The notes under the pieces: generated by a model
The model's input: only the letters and a program-made list of their open reading frames with translations
Database searches by the model: none
Told to the model about the DNA's origin: nothing
Assembly (NCBI GenBank): GCA_024196135.1
Contig: JAMQCK010000095.1
Coordinates: 1 to 64,000 of the forward strand
Origin: Pleurotus ostreatus/Saccharomyces cerevisiae fusant
Lineage: Eukaryota > Opisthokonta
Direction of reading: 5' to 3'
DNA length: 64,000 nt
Part shown: piece after piece, positions 11,097 through 21,695 of the stretch
Layout of the letters: each line of letters begins with the position of its first letter
Position numbering within the stretch: position 1 is the first letter of the stretch
Position numbers and translations under genes: made by a program

Positions 11097-12691
11097 TCAT
11101 TCGAAGCAAACAAAATCAGTCTCTCCATGCACGCCGAAAAGGAAGACAACTACTCTCAGGGGACAACCCATCAAGCGTCGCGCCTGCACCACTTCCACCA
11201 TCTCCGTGGTTGTAAAGGTAAGTACTGGCCCAAGGCGCAAATTTTGCAGGTGCGGGAGCATGCGAGGTGCACCGGTCCCGTCTCGGGACCCGAGCTCCTC
11301 AAGCAAACTCGGGCGTATGGGAGAACAGGATACACCCGCGGAGAGTACGAGCGTTGTCAAGTCGTTGAGCGAGCTGATACACTCTTGCTCCACCAGAGGG
11401 GCGGAGGTAAGGCACAGTTCCCGCAGACGACATGATGATCGCGTGACAAGGGCGGCGACATAGGCTCGTTGGTCTGGTGCAAGAGGCGTTGACCAGTCCA
11501 ATGACAGGGTCTGAAGTGCGGGCGCGCAGAGACCATCGAGCAGGACGAGGTCACGTTCGTCCTGGATAGTCGTTACCAGTCGTCGGAGGTGAGGTAGCAC
11601 AACAACGGTGCTCCACTCAGGACCTTCGTCCACTCCCCAGAAGTAGTATTTGGGAGCGTGATCAAAGACTTCGATATTTGGGCACAGCTGCAACACGCTG
11701 AGTGCGTAGCCAGCGCGCGAGTATGTGTGCAGTTCTGTCAGCTGCGAGAACGGTAGTTTGGTCGGTATGATAGGAGAGGACGAATCTTGGGTCAGCTTTA
11801 GACAACGTAAGGTAGGAATCACGAAGATGTCGTCGATCTTTTGAAGGTCGTCTGCGCGCCCTTCGAGAGAGGTGAGCTGTGGAAAGGGCCGTCCGTGGAG
11901 TGCGCGGGATAAGAGATGAGGTGGACATCGTGAATCGCACCGAACGCGAAGCGCAGTCCAACGATGTGTATGTTCGAGAAGTAGGTCCAGGGGTGCGATG
12001 ACTTTCTCGTTGGGATCCTGCGTGTCGTCCATCAACCTCGCTTCGTAGTAAACACGGTGCTTCAAAGGAAGGTCCCCTGAGTGTTTGAGAAAGGCCTGCA
12101 CTCTGGCTGCGAGCCTCCCCGGGCTCGGGAGGAAGCCCGTGCGGTCCACTTTGTCCAGTGACAAACGGGCCCAGATCATTGGCATGCTGAGCATGGTTTC
12201 TATAGACGGCGATAATGAGTTTTTAGTAGTGCTGGGCGACGTCCTGACATGCAGGCTTACATACCTCTCCATAGCTTGCAAACAGCACTCAGATCGATGG
12301 GGGCACACGTCCAGTCCGTCAAGTCGATCTCATCTCCACAACAGAGCTCGAATATGATGGATAGAACGTCCGTCGGTAGCTTCCGCACAGGCGCAAGATA
12401 CGCCTGCTGGATATCGTGTAGCTGCTTCAGCTCGGCTCTGACCTTTTGCGCCCATCGCAGAGTGCTCTGCAGCGTTTCGATCTCCAGATCGATATCCGCG
12501 AGGTAACCTTGCGTCGACGCTGCGCTCTCCGCGATCAAGTCGACATCCTCGGCCTCCAGATCGTGTCCAAAACGTAGAGCGTAACTGTCTGCTCCGGCAG
12601 GCGGCGCGCAGACTGGGGCATGAAAAGTGTAGTTGCAGTGTCTGCACAGCTGGTGCTCGAAGACGCGAACCTCGTGCTGCAGCCCGACCAT
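11097..12691 (-). CDS. F-box/LRR protein B with N-terminal CxxC motif
   Basis: Paralog of F-box A, about 509 residues in exons 12691-12265 and 12199-11097. The N-terminus has LCRHCNYTF, then a helical region, the F-box (APVRKLPTDVLSIIFELCC to AVCKLWR), then leucine-rich repeat-like sequence such as LPHLRRL and LNDLTTLVLS. The frame is open upstream of the chosen ATG, but that ATG sits in the same ACCACCATCATGGTCG context as the start of F-box A, which decides the start. The intron is at the same place as in paralog A, right after the Trp-Arg of the F-box. It lies head-to-tail with A, which suggests tandem duplication. The likely role is recruiting an unknown substrate to an SCF ubiquitin ligase. 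Confidence 0.85.
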
Positions 12692-12749
12692 GATGGTGGT
12701 CAGGACGAAGACACAATGGGCGAGGCAGCGACAAATACGGACGCAACGT

Positions 12750-12767
12750 GTCACGTTGGGTCACGGT
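12750..12767. promoter_or_regulatory. GTCAC-N5-GTCACGGT element upstream of F-box B
   Basis: GTCAC, five bases, GTCACGGT lies 59-76 bases before the ATG of F-box B. Spacing and position match the copy upstream of paralog A, although the spacer bases differ. Confidence 0.45.
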
Positions 12768-12948
12768 TGATCGTGGAAAATGCGTCAAAGCTTCGAACCT
12801 CCTCAAGTACGCATGCTACCATCTCGCAGCTCTGAACGAATTTCGTTGTCGACGTAACGATACATTGAAAACGATGGTGTGGTCGCCTTGCACGAATGGA
12901 CGGCGATAGTAGTAGGTACAGGTTGTTGAGCTTGCGGGCAGCGCGGCT

Positions 12949-14263
12949 TCAACCCCCCAAGTTGAGCTCTGCGATGCGCGCCTCCTCCGCCACGCGGTCC
13001 TCCTCTTCCTTCTCTCGCCTGTACTTCTCCAAGTCCCAGTCATCGTCGTCGTCGTCCGAATCTGCTTCGTCGAACCATTCGGGGTTGTATTGGAACTGGA
13101 TGGAACGTCAGATGACGGCCAGGTAGTAGTTAGTCGCACACGGACCAGATCCCTGCCACTCAGGCCAGTGTTCTTCCCAGCTGCGTGCTGAGCGTCCTTC
13201 GCCTTCCGGCGAGCTTCCTCCTCCGCCTCCTTCTTGCTCAACCGCGTCTTCTTCCACTGCGCGAACGTCTCCGGTGTTACAGGTGTGAGATTGGGGCCGA
13301 GTTTGTGCCGCTGAGCATGGTGAGCAGATAGCAGAGACGCTGAAAGTCGATACGCACCTCGACCTCCAAGAACTCCTCGATACTGATGGTGTTCGCCTTC
13401 GCTGCCTCATCAGCGGCCTTCTTCTGCGACTTGAGAACGAAGCCGGGTGGTAGGGCATGCCGGTATTTGCAGTTCTCGCCATTCGGACACTCCCAGAACC
13501 AGCCGTATCTGTGACGCGGTCAGGATTATGGGGGTATGCGATGGGGGGAATGCGCGCACTTCGACGACTCGATCGCTTCGATGAAATATTTGCATACGAT
13601 CTGCAGGCGATGGAGCGATCAGTATAACGATGAGCAGATTCAAAGCGCCACGCACATCTGTTGTTGTCCGTGGGTTGCCCGTCTTGGACAAGACGACTTG
13701 CCGCAGCTTGTCGTCGTCCCACTTGTCCATCGTGTCCTCCTCCTTCCCGCGGGTATCCTCGTACAGGTTCTTCTTCTCCACCTTCCGCTCCACGTCCTTG
13801 TTGTGGCTGAACTTGCACTTGTTCCCCTTCTCGCAGTGGCCGGCCTTGTAGAACGCGCACAGCACCGTCTTCGGATCGACGCCGAACGGCACCTTCTGCG
13901 TCTGCACCGGCTTGAGCAGCGCGGCCTCCTCCTTCCGCCGCTTCTCCTCTGCGAGCTTCTCCTTCTCGCGGAGCGCCTTCTCCTTCTCCTTCTCTTGCGC
14001 TGCACGCGACTTGCCTGCCGAGGCCGCCTGCTGCTGGATGCGCTGCACCTCCTTCTGGACCTTGGCGGACTTGTTTTTCTGAACACGAGGGTAAGTCCCC
14101 TCGCGATGGATCCATCGAATACTATACGAACATTTTTCATGCCGAAGGTCTGGTAGAATTAGGTCTGATCAGTCAGACGATTTCTTGCAGCGCATTGGAC
14201 GGGAAGTACCTTGTCATCCTTGACCTTGTTCGAGGGGCCCTGCTTCTGTTGCTTGGGCGGCAT
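12949..14263 (-). CDS. TMA46: TMA46/ZC3H15-like CCCH zinc-finger protein
   Basis: Translation-associated protein; in yeast Tma46 binds the DRG-family GTPase Rbg1 on ribosomes. The reconstructed protein starts MPPKQQKQG and continues [14 protein letters not shown], the family's start. It then has a charged Lys/Glu coiled region, a first finger [19 protein letters not shown] (C-x7-C-x5-C-x3-H) and a second finger ending [17 protein letters not shown]. The C-terminus is acidic ([16 protein letters not shown]) and ends ELNLGG. A 41-base micro-exon (13560-13600) encodes [14 protein letters not shown] and supplies the first Cys of the second finger; without it the frame fails. Several introns are short and two use GTTCGT or GTCCGT donors. 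The open frames on the opposite strand are shadows. Confidence 0.9.
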
Positions 14264-15064
14264 TTTGGGGGATTTGTCGCGGCGGAATAGGATAGGGTGG
14301 TGGGTATGTGCGCGCAGGCGACAACGACGACGGTGAGAGGCACGAAGCAGATACTAGCGTGACTGGGAATGAGGTGTCACGGCGGACGTCATGTGCAGAA
14401 CGCTCATGTCACGCCCAAGTTCAACTTTACACTGTCTTCCAGCAGCTTACAACCATGCACCCGTATGGGCTACCAAAAGGAAGATTAACAAGATGTACAC
14501 GTCCGCAAGGGCTAGTACATATCGTGGCACGCGAACCTCAGCTACATCCGCAATCGCATTCGAAGTCGTACCGCTGATAATTCTCCCTGCCCCTGGTGTT
14601 ACTGCGCTCAGTGCCCCAGGTGTTGCTTTATTCAGTACATGTCTGGTACGTCTGTAAGCTACGTCCGACCGCACGAAGCCGTAGCTCGACAATACTCCTG
14701 GCGCGCTGGGCCATCGAGCCTGAACTTTGGCCGCTAGAACAGTGGCTTAGGTGAACCAGTTAGAAGCGACACGGCCGCCTGTCGTTCATTGTCGGTGGGA
14801 GTTCGATTGGATGACGGTAATTCTGCGAAGGACGCGGTTGGGGCGGTCATGGTGGTTCAAAGCAAGATGGGTAGACATGACGGCAGCGAGCAAGCGCGCA
14901 GGGTATCAGTGACACAGGAACAAGCAAAACGATACTTGGTACGGTCACCGTCGTCATTCCTCTCAGTTGGTGGCACACAAAAGGACCAGGGGGAAGTCTA
15001 CACATAGTCCATGAGACAGAGCCATGATAGGACAGTAGATGAATACAACGCGGTACGGTACCAC
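14264..15064. other. Intergenic region between TMA46 and CWC2
   Basis: Contains the TMA46 upstream region, with GTCACGG and ATGTCACGCCC words near 14376-14413, and an imperfect 24-base direct repeat near 14590-14640. No gene seen. Confidence 0.55.
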
Positions 15065-16364
15065 TCAATCAGAGGCCTCGTCGCTCCCGTAGCCAACAAG
15101 CCCCATCCCCGTCTTCGGCGGCGGCGCTGCTTTTGGCTTGGGCACAGCAAGTGTCGCTCCGTTCCGTTTCCTGATCTCCGCAAAGTACTTCAGCCCCTCC
15201 ATAGCATCCGCGGTCAAGAGCCCTCGAGCCTGTGGCGGCGCCTCGGACTGTGCTTGGGGCGAAGGGGACGGCTCGTCATCATCCTCGTCGCCATCCTGTT
15301 CTTCGTCCCGGGTGTACTCTATCCGCCGCCGTTTCGCATCGGGTGCAGGGTCGTCGTCTTCTTCAAGCGTGTCGCCGTCCTCCAATGCGCGTACGGCGCG
15401 CATAGCGTCGACGATGCGAGGGTCCATGCGCTCGCGGATGGCTTCCTGGCCCATGTCTTCCAAGCGACGCTTCTCGATGACCTTGGTGACCGGGTTGGGG
15501 TCCTCGGTCGCCCAGCGCACGTTGAGAATCTCGTCGTTGTCCAAGGACTGGCATGCCATCGCCTCCTTCGCGAACTGAGCGTGAACTTCGTGAACGTACG
15601 TCACGAACGCGACAGAGCGATACTGCAACACGCGAACTACAAGTCAGAAAGCATGTCATGTCAGCGAAGTCGCTCTAAGGGTGACTGTAACTACGCACCT
15701 CGCTCGATATCACCCCACTCCCTGAAGTGGCGGATGACAACCTGTTCGGTCTCGGGGCCAGTCCCAGTCTCCTTGATACGGCCAACATAGAGTGTGCGGT
15801 TCTGCCGGTTGAAGGAGCCCACGCCACCCATATCGTCGCGGTAGTCGGCGAACTTGTCCCGCGCGAAGCAGTCTTTCGCGCTGTCTGGCGGCGCTTGACT
15901 AGGATCGGGGAGCGAGTGCAAGTACTCGCACTCCCAGCCGTACGGGCAGTTCCCGCGCGCAAAAAAGAGACAGTGGTACTTCATGCCGGTCGTGTTCGCG
16001 CGCGTCAAGCCGGAGTCGGTCTTGATATGGCAGCGCGCCTGCGCTTTGGTCTTACTGTAGGCGGATTAGTGGTCGTACCACGGGCAAAGACGTAGTACGC
16101 ACTTCGAGTAGCTGTCCTCCCGGTCACCGCCTGCCCATTTGTTGTACCATATATCTATCGGGAGGTCAGCACAAGCAAAAAGGAAGTACGAGTTAAACAC
16201 GCACTGTATTCCTTCCCCGTCTGTACCGTCTCTTTGCGGTCGATGTCTCCGGGCTTGACCTGCTTCCTTGCTGGTCTCGGTTTCTTTGGAGGACGTGGCG
16301 CCTGCGGAATGACGGGGGGCGCCTCGGGAATCTCGATCTCCTCCTCAGTAATAGTCTTGCTCAT
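15065..16364 (-). CDS. CWC2: Pre-mRNA-splicing factor CWC2 (CCCH finger plus RRM)
   Basis: Component of the Prp19-associated (NTC) complex that contacts U6 snRNA in the active spliceosome. About 400 residues from several short exons. The N-terminus is proline-rich; then come IWYNKWAGGDREDSY, the finger CLFFARGNCPYGWECEYLH (C-x7-C-x5-C-x3-H), and an RNA-recognition motif with RTLYVGRI and, after an intron, YRSVAFVTYVH. This is followed by ILNVRWATEDPNP, the CWC2 signature. The C-terminal third is acidic and disordered and ends GYGSDEASD. The first two introns split codons inside the EYNIWY and SYSNKTKAQ segments, and joining restores the conserved sequence. It is divergent from the secreted-protein gene at 17.2 kb. 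Confidence 0.93.
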
Positions 16365-17202
16365 GACGGCTGATGGTAAGGAGGAACAGTGACGTGACTG
16401 TTCACGTGCGCATCAATTGGGCCACAGTCACGCTGGTTCAATTTCTGAATATCTGTCTCTTGCTTTGGACTATCATCGACATCGTCGAGCGCATTGGTGC
16501 TTTCTCGTTAACCCACATATCTCATCTACACAACTTGCAGAACTTCTACATGCGCTGGTCTCTCTAAGCCTGGTCAGGGACAAAGCGCTGCTAGAGGGCG
16601 CCGCGACAACCCCGCGAAGACGTACAGCCCACGTATAATCCCAATGCCCATCGTCTTCCCGTTGTTGAAGAACGCTCGATGCTCCCCGGAAGGATCGGAG
16701 CATAAGTCTCCCCGCTCGCGCACCATGCGTCTCACATCCGGGAAGCGTCATGCCTGCATCAGCCACGCTCCGGTCTGCGCTCCTTTCCGCTCTCCCTCCC
16801 TCGCCGCCCCTGCCCGTACCTCGAAGCGATGATGCCTTATCTGCTTCTGAGCGCTCTGCCTCTTTTGACCCGACCTTCTCGCCGCGATGTTATTAATTTT
16901 GCGGGCAATGCTAGCCGCATCGGCGGTGGCTATCAGGCCTTAGCTTGACAGAAGGCGCGAGGGTGCTTACCCATAGACGCGCAATGTACAAACTCTGTTT
17001 CCTGGTTCGACGCTTGTGCGGCGTCGATCTTTCCCATTCGAACGCGGTTCATTGACGTCGAGCTCGACGGAGGCCTTTATATTGCTCGCTCGCCCTCTCA
17101 GCTCACCAACGTCTTCACCTCCCACCTGCGAAGGTGATTTGTCTCGGTGTTACACTTCCTCAATACTGACAATTCCCAGACCTCCTAGAAGCGCAGTACG
17201 AC
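16365..17202. other. Divergent intergenic region, CWC2 / small secreted protein
   Basis: Upstream region for both neighbours. Near 16388-16412 it has GTGACGTGACTGTTCACGTG, containing an E-box-like CACGTG. A TATA-like TTTATATTG lies near 17077, about 125 bases before the secreted-protein ATG. No gene seen. Confidence 0.5.
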
Positions 17203-17648
17203 ATGATGCTCTGTCGCACCCTCGCCGCCGCCCTTCTCAATGCCGCTGTCGTCCTTGCCGCTGCCACCGAGTCCAACTTGCACGTCCAGTGTTACAAGGG
17301 CAATGTCGCCACCATCGACATGAACACCGTCTTCTCGACCATAGATGCCTTCTGCGCGAAAGCTGCCGACATGGCCTTCGGACCGCACACCGTCGACTCG
17401 TACTCACAGCACGCATTCTACGTCAAGAACCAGGTCGTCCTCGAGATCGAGAACAAGGCGACCTGCTCGTTCGTCCCCACTGAGCAGGAGTGCAAGAGCC
17501 GGATGCGACGCCCTCTTCGCGCTTGTGTTTCTCAGGGCTCGGTGAGTGTGGCGTATACTCGCGGCTGGTCGATGCTGATGATTCCCAGTGGTCGTACGGT
17601 GGCCATGTCACAGACGGCTGCGCGACGTACACCGTCAAGCCACAGTAG
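17203..17648 (+). CDS. Small cysteine-rich secreted protein
   Basis: About 132 residues in two exons; the second begins TGGTCGTACGG after a GTGAGT...CCCAG intron and ends TAG at 17648. The N-terminus MMLCRTLAAALLNAAVVLAA is a clear signal peptide. The mature part is about 110 residues with six cysteines, in contexts VQCY, AFCAK, ATCSF, QECKS, RACVS and DGCAT, compatible with three disulfide bonds. I do not recognise the family. Size, secretion and cysteine count fit the effector-like or surface small secreted proteins common in Agaricomycetes, but no function can be stated. The longer frame that runs through the intron to 17844 loses the last cysteine and is less likely. Confidence 0.75.
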
Positions 17649-18173
17649 GGCGGCTATTGCCGAAGACCACGATACATTATTCAGGACTTGGCCTTTTGCT
17701 CCGCCGGGATTCTCGTGTCGGACTTTTCATGGTTTCGGCCCCTTTTCCTCATGTTTGCTGCTGTCGGCCTATCAGCCTGATTGCCTGTATACCTCCGTTT
17801 GTCGTTACAAAAGCCTGATCGCTTCAGATCCACGGACTATCTGATACGATGGACACGCCAACAATGTTTGCGTGGTGTTTGTCCTGTAACCTAGTACGCG
17901 CCGTTTGTTCCAGATACATGCGATAGACGTTCGATAGCTACGGAGGGCGGTGTCGATAGCGACGAGGTTGACAAACACGCCTCTCAACGCCTCGTGTATG
18001 AGGGTGCCTTGCCTCGTTTGTGGAGGACTCCGCCTCCCGCACGTAGCGTGGCAGCAGCATGACCGCCACGAGGGGGCCGGTATGTCTTCCATCATAAAAG
18101 CCCGCGGGTGTCGACTTGCTCACTACCTCATCCACCACCCCCACTTTCGATCACCCTCATCTAGCCATCTGCG
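17649..18173. other. Intergenic region
   Basis: 3' flank of the secreted-protein gene and the promoter of the cysteine-module gene. No gene or repeat stands out. Confidence 0.5.
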
Positions 18174-19490
18174 ATGGCGTCCACCGTTCAGTTCCCCTCG
18201 CCGCAGTCTCAGCCCTTGAGCCCGATCTCGCAGAACACGTCGGCGTCGCCTTCGATGCCGGGTGGCATGCCTGCGTCTAAGGCACCTACCCATCCTCCGC
18301 CCGTGACGATGCAAGGCGCGCCTCAGTCGATCTCGACGAAGCAGGGTGCCTCTGCCAAGCAGGCGCCACCGCCGGCGACCAGGCAGGGACCGCCTCCGGC
18401 ACCCAAGCCTGCTACTCAGAGTGGCAAGTCTGCGACGCTGCCGCCGAGCAAGGCGCCGCAGGGAGCGTCAGCGCAGCCCAAGCGTCAAGCCACCGCGCCT
18501 CCGCCCAAGCAGACTCCCACTGCTGGAAAGTCGGCTCCAGCCTCCGCCGGCAAGCAAAGTGGCGCGCAAGCGATGTGCAGCGTGAGTTATTCGCCTTGAT
18601 ACATAACCGAATCTTTGTCTGATAATATGATGTTCTTGCATAGTATTGCCACCAGAAGCCCTGCTACAACGGCTTCCCTCACTGCTCGAAGACTTGCGCG
18701 AAGCAGGCTGCCTCGCTCTGCGATGTGAGTAAATGCTCTTCTTCGGCGGTGATGAGCGTAAGCTTACTTCATTCTTCAGTTCTGCCGCAAGAAGGACAAG
18801 TACCCTGGCTTCGACTTCTGCGGGAAGCGCTGCGCGAACCAAGCAGCGAAGACCGGGCAGGCCGTCAAGCGCTCGACTGGCGGCAAGGGTCCACTCAGTG
18901 GCCCGCTCGGCAACATCATCAACATCTTGAGCAGCAACGTCGGCAACTTGGGCTCCGTCATGAACTCCAACGGGATGGACCCGTTGCAAGTTGCTAGTGC
19001 GTCTTCAGAATTTACTGCATTCAAAGCATATCTGACCTTTTCGCACAGAGCTCGTCATCCAGCAGCTTCCTCCTGCTCAGCAGGCCCCGCTCATGTTGGC
19101 GCTGACGGCTGCTACCGCGCTCGCCAAGGGCGCCTCGGCCGCGTTCAACGGTGGCAACGGCACGTCGGCTGCCGCCACCCAGAACGCGCAGCCTCACGGT
19201 AGCATCGCGACCGCCACCTTCCCCGCCGAGTGCGCTCTCGCTGGCTGCAACCAGCCTGTCTTCGTCGACAGCAACGGGGACACGGGCGAGTACTGTTCCG
19301 CGCGTCATAGGGAGTGAGTTCGACATTCTTCTCTCCTGATCCTTCCGCTGACGCCCCCTTCAGGGAGGCCGTGCAGACCGGCCAGGCCACTGCCTGCATC
19401 ATGTGCCGCAAGTACCCCCAGCACGGCAATGACGACTTCTGTGGCCGGGCATGTCGCGACGACGCGGCGCAGAAGGGGCTTCCGCCGTAA
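18174..19490 (+). CDS. Protein with repeated cysteine (zinc-ribbon-like) modules
   Basis: About 300 residues in five exons. The first 130 residues are disordered, rich in Pro, Ala, Gln, Ser and Lys. After that come similar modules of the form C-x2-C, a short turn, (H/F)C-x3-C: YCHQKPCYNGFPHCSKTCA, then FCRKKDKYPGFDFCGKRCA, and near the C-terminus CIMCRKYPQHGNDDFCGRAC. A looser copy, CALAGCNQPVF to EYCSARHRE, lies between. A Gly/Asn-rich linker and an Ala-rich helix separate the first pair from the rest. Splice junctions lie close to module edges, and all joins keep phase. Similar CxxC...FCxxxC units occur in fungal proteins of unknown role; zinc binding is inferred. No signal peptide. Confidence 0.8.
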
Positions 19491-19631
19491 ATACGGAAGC
19501 GGGCTCTGCGTATACAATCACACTGTTTGTACTTGTATCCCGCTTTCGAGCTGCGCTCCTTTTTATTGCATGATGTGTATGATGTAGCCGTAGAGTGCGA
19601 GTATTATTTGGTCCGTAAAGTCGTTGCGATA

Positions 19632-21264
19632 CTAGATGAAAATCTCAAAAGATGATACCAATGACCTCAACCGCGCTTTCACATTGTCGGTCCACTTGGA
19701 ATCGTCTTCCACAACTGCAGCGGCAAGCATAAGCCGTTCAAGTCCATGACCATTCGCCCTACGCGCTTCCAGCACCTCCAATAATGCCCCCGCTGCGATA
19801 GACGGACACTCTAGCTTCAGATTCAGCAAGCGGGGCAGAATAAGCGGGCGTCCCGTATCATCAACATCGCTGAGATTACCCATCCAACCTTGTTTGAACC
19901 AAGGGCAGTCCCAGCCCAATTCGAGGGTGTGCAGATCACGCAGCGACGAGAAACAGAATTTCTCGAACGGCTCGAACCCGCTGAGATAGAGGCAGCGCAG
20001 GCGGCGTGAAAGATGCTCGACGAGGCGGCCGAGGTATTCTTCAAGTTGTGAGTTTTGTGGTGCCGTGCTGCAGTCAAGCGCGAGGATTTCCACAGAGGGA
20101 GCCTCCAAAAAATTTAGGATAGCGGCATCAGCGGGTTCAACAATTTCGGAAGAGAGCTTGCGCAGGCGAGGAAGTGGGATGGCTATGTCGGGTATCGGCA
20201 TGGAGGACGCGCGATGCCATGTGTGTTTGTAACACCATTCGACCACGTTCGGGCACCGACGAAGGATATTGAGGGAGTAGAGCGGCGGCCCGTGGGTGTG
20301 CAGGCACTCGAGCTGCTCCCAGGGGAGAATGGGCATGATGTTTGCGTCCGACTCTGTTTCGAGACTGATGAGAAGGGAGCGCAGCGAGGGTATGTGGAAT
20401 AGATTCTTCTCATTCCCCTTGCAGAGATCGCGATGGGACCCTTGGAGGAACGTTAGGCGAGAGAGCGATCGATCTTCGAGTTGACTGAAGAGGGAGTCTC
20501 CCGCCATCATGAGGGAGCGGGGAGGAGGGCAGACCCAGAGTGATGCCCATCGGTGCGAGTGCTGCAAAAGGACCTTGAATAGGACCCCCGTAAAAGCATT
20601 GAGAGACCATCCTCGTTGTCCAATGCACTGTCGCAGAGGGACATCACCCGAGTACTTCAAGAAGGTCCTTAGGCGCGTAACAAGGGATGTATGCGTTTTG
20701 TAGTGGGAGTCGAGTCCCCACGGGAAGGTGAACCCTGCCCACAGTGTAGGCATGTCGACGATGGTATCTGAATATTCGATGAGCTGATGCGCTGAACAGT
20801 GATCGCTAGACGCAAAAAAGTGAGACGTACCTCGCCAGCTCTTGCACACAGAGCCTAGTACCAGCGGCTCACACCTCTCGTGCGCGATCTCAATTGCGTC
20901 TCCGCAGCACGCTTTGGAGATCTCGGACAGGATCTCTGTTGGCAACCTCCGTATAGGGGCCACAAGCGCACGCCGAACGTCCTGCGAGTATTCAAGCGAC
21001 CTTCTAAAAGCATCCAGATGTTTCCGATACCCGCTCAAGCGTTCCAGTTCTTGATCAATCTCCTTCATGGAATCAATCGTCCGTCTCCGCGATGGCGTCG
21101 CAAATCAGCCTTGCTTCAGTTGTCGTTGGAAGATACCCGGTGCGCAGGCTGGCGACGTCCGAAATTTGGAACGACAAGCTGTACGTGTGATTACAGCGAT
21201 TGCAAAGCTGAACATCTTCGCGGGACTTGCTGGGTACTGGATGGGACATGGGCGTAGCACTCAA
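19632..21264 (-). pseudogene. F-box/LRR protein C with CxxC motif; apparent frameshift
   Basis: Third paralog of F-box A and B. The N-terminal part (21264-21073) contains QLCNRCNHTY and a helical start, then meets TGA. The main frame resumes one base out of phase at 21068 (MKEIDQELERLSG) and continues with the F-box (APIRRLPTEILSEI to VCKSWR), an intron after Trp-Arg as in the paralogs, and leucine-rich repeat-like sequence to 19632. Losing one base in the ATTGATT stretch near 21071-21076 would join the halves with exactly the spacing seen in paralog A. So either the gene carries a one-base insertion, or the sequence has an error, or translation starts at the ATG at 21068 and the CxxC part is lost. 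The F-box and repeat part is intact. Confidence 0.7.
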
Positions 21265-21695
21265 GTTTTGTATGAGATTATTTGTCCTTGATGGGTAGAG
21301 CTCTGATCACGTGAAGGGCGTATAGCATCGTCACACCGTACAGTCACGGTTGAGATGCTATACACCCGAGGACCATTTTGAGATTACTGCTGCTGCCGAT
21401 GCCACGGCGCGACGCTACTAGGGTACCTAATGATGTAGAGAGAAAGATGCTACGAGAACCCATCAGAACAGAGGAAAAGGACGCATATGTGAGGGGGGAA
21501 TACATAGGTGCTTTGAGAGATTCCAGGCTACAATGTCAGTATGGGAGGCAAAGTATTAGGGAGCGTGATATAAAGGAGGAGTAGGTGTGTAAGGAGTGAT
21601 TTAAAGAGCACGTATCGATACATAGAGGCATGAGTCGTTAGTCGTGCGACATCGTGGCCATCCAGTGACCATGGGCAAACATGAGAGCATGCCAA
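21265..21695. other. Intergenic region between F-box C and single-finger protein
   Basis: Upstream region of F-box C, with its GTCAC pair at 21330-21350, and the 3' flank of the next gene. It is richer in A and T than its surroundings. No gene seen. Confidence 0.5.
21330..21350. promoter_or_regulatory. GTCAC-N8-GTCACGGT element upstream of F-box C
   Basis: Same half-sites as the elements upstream of F-box A and B, but with eight bases between them instead of five. It lies about 66-86 bases upstream of the ATG at 21264. Confidence 0.4.
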
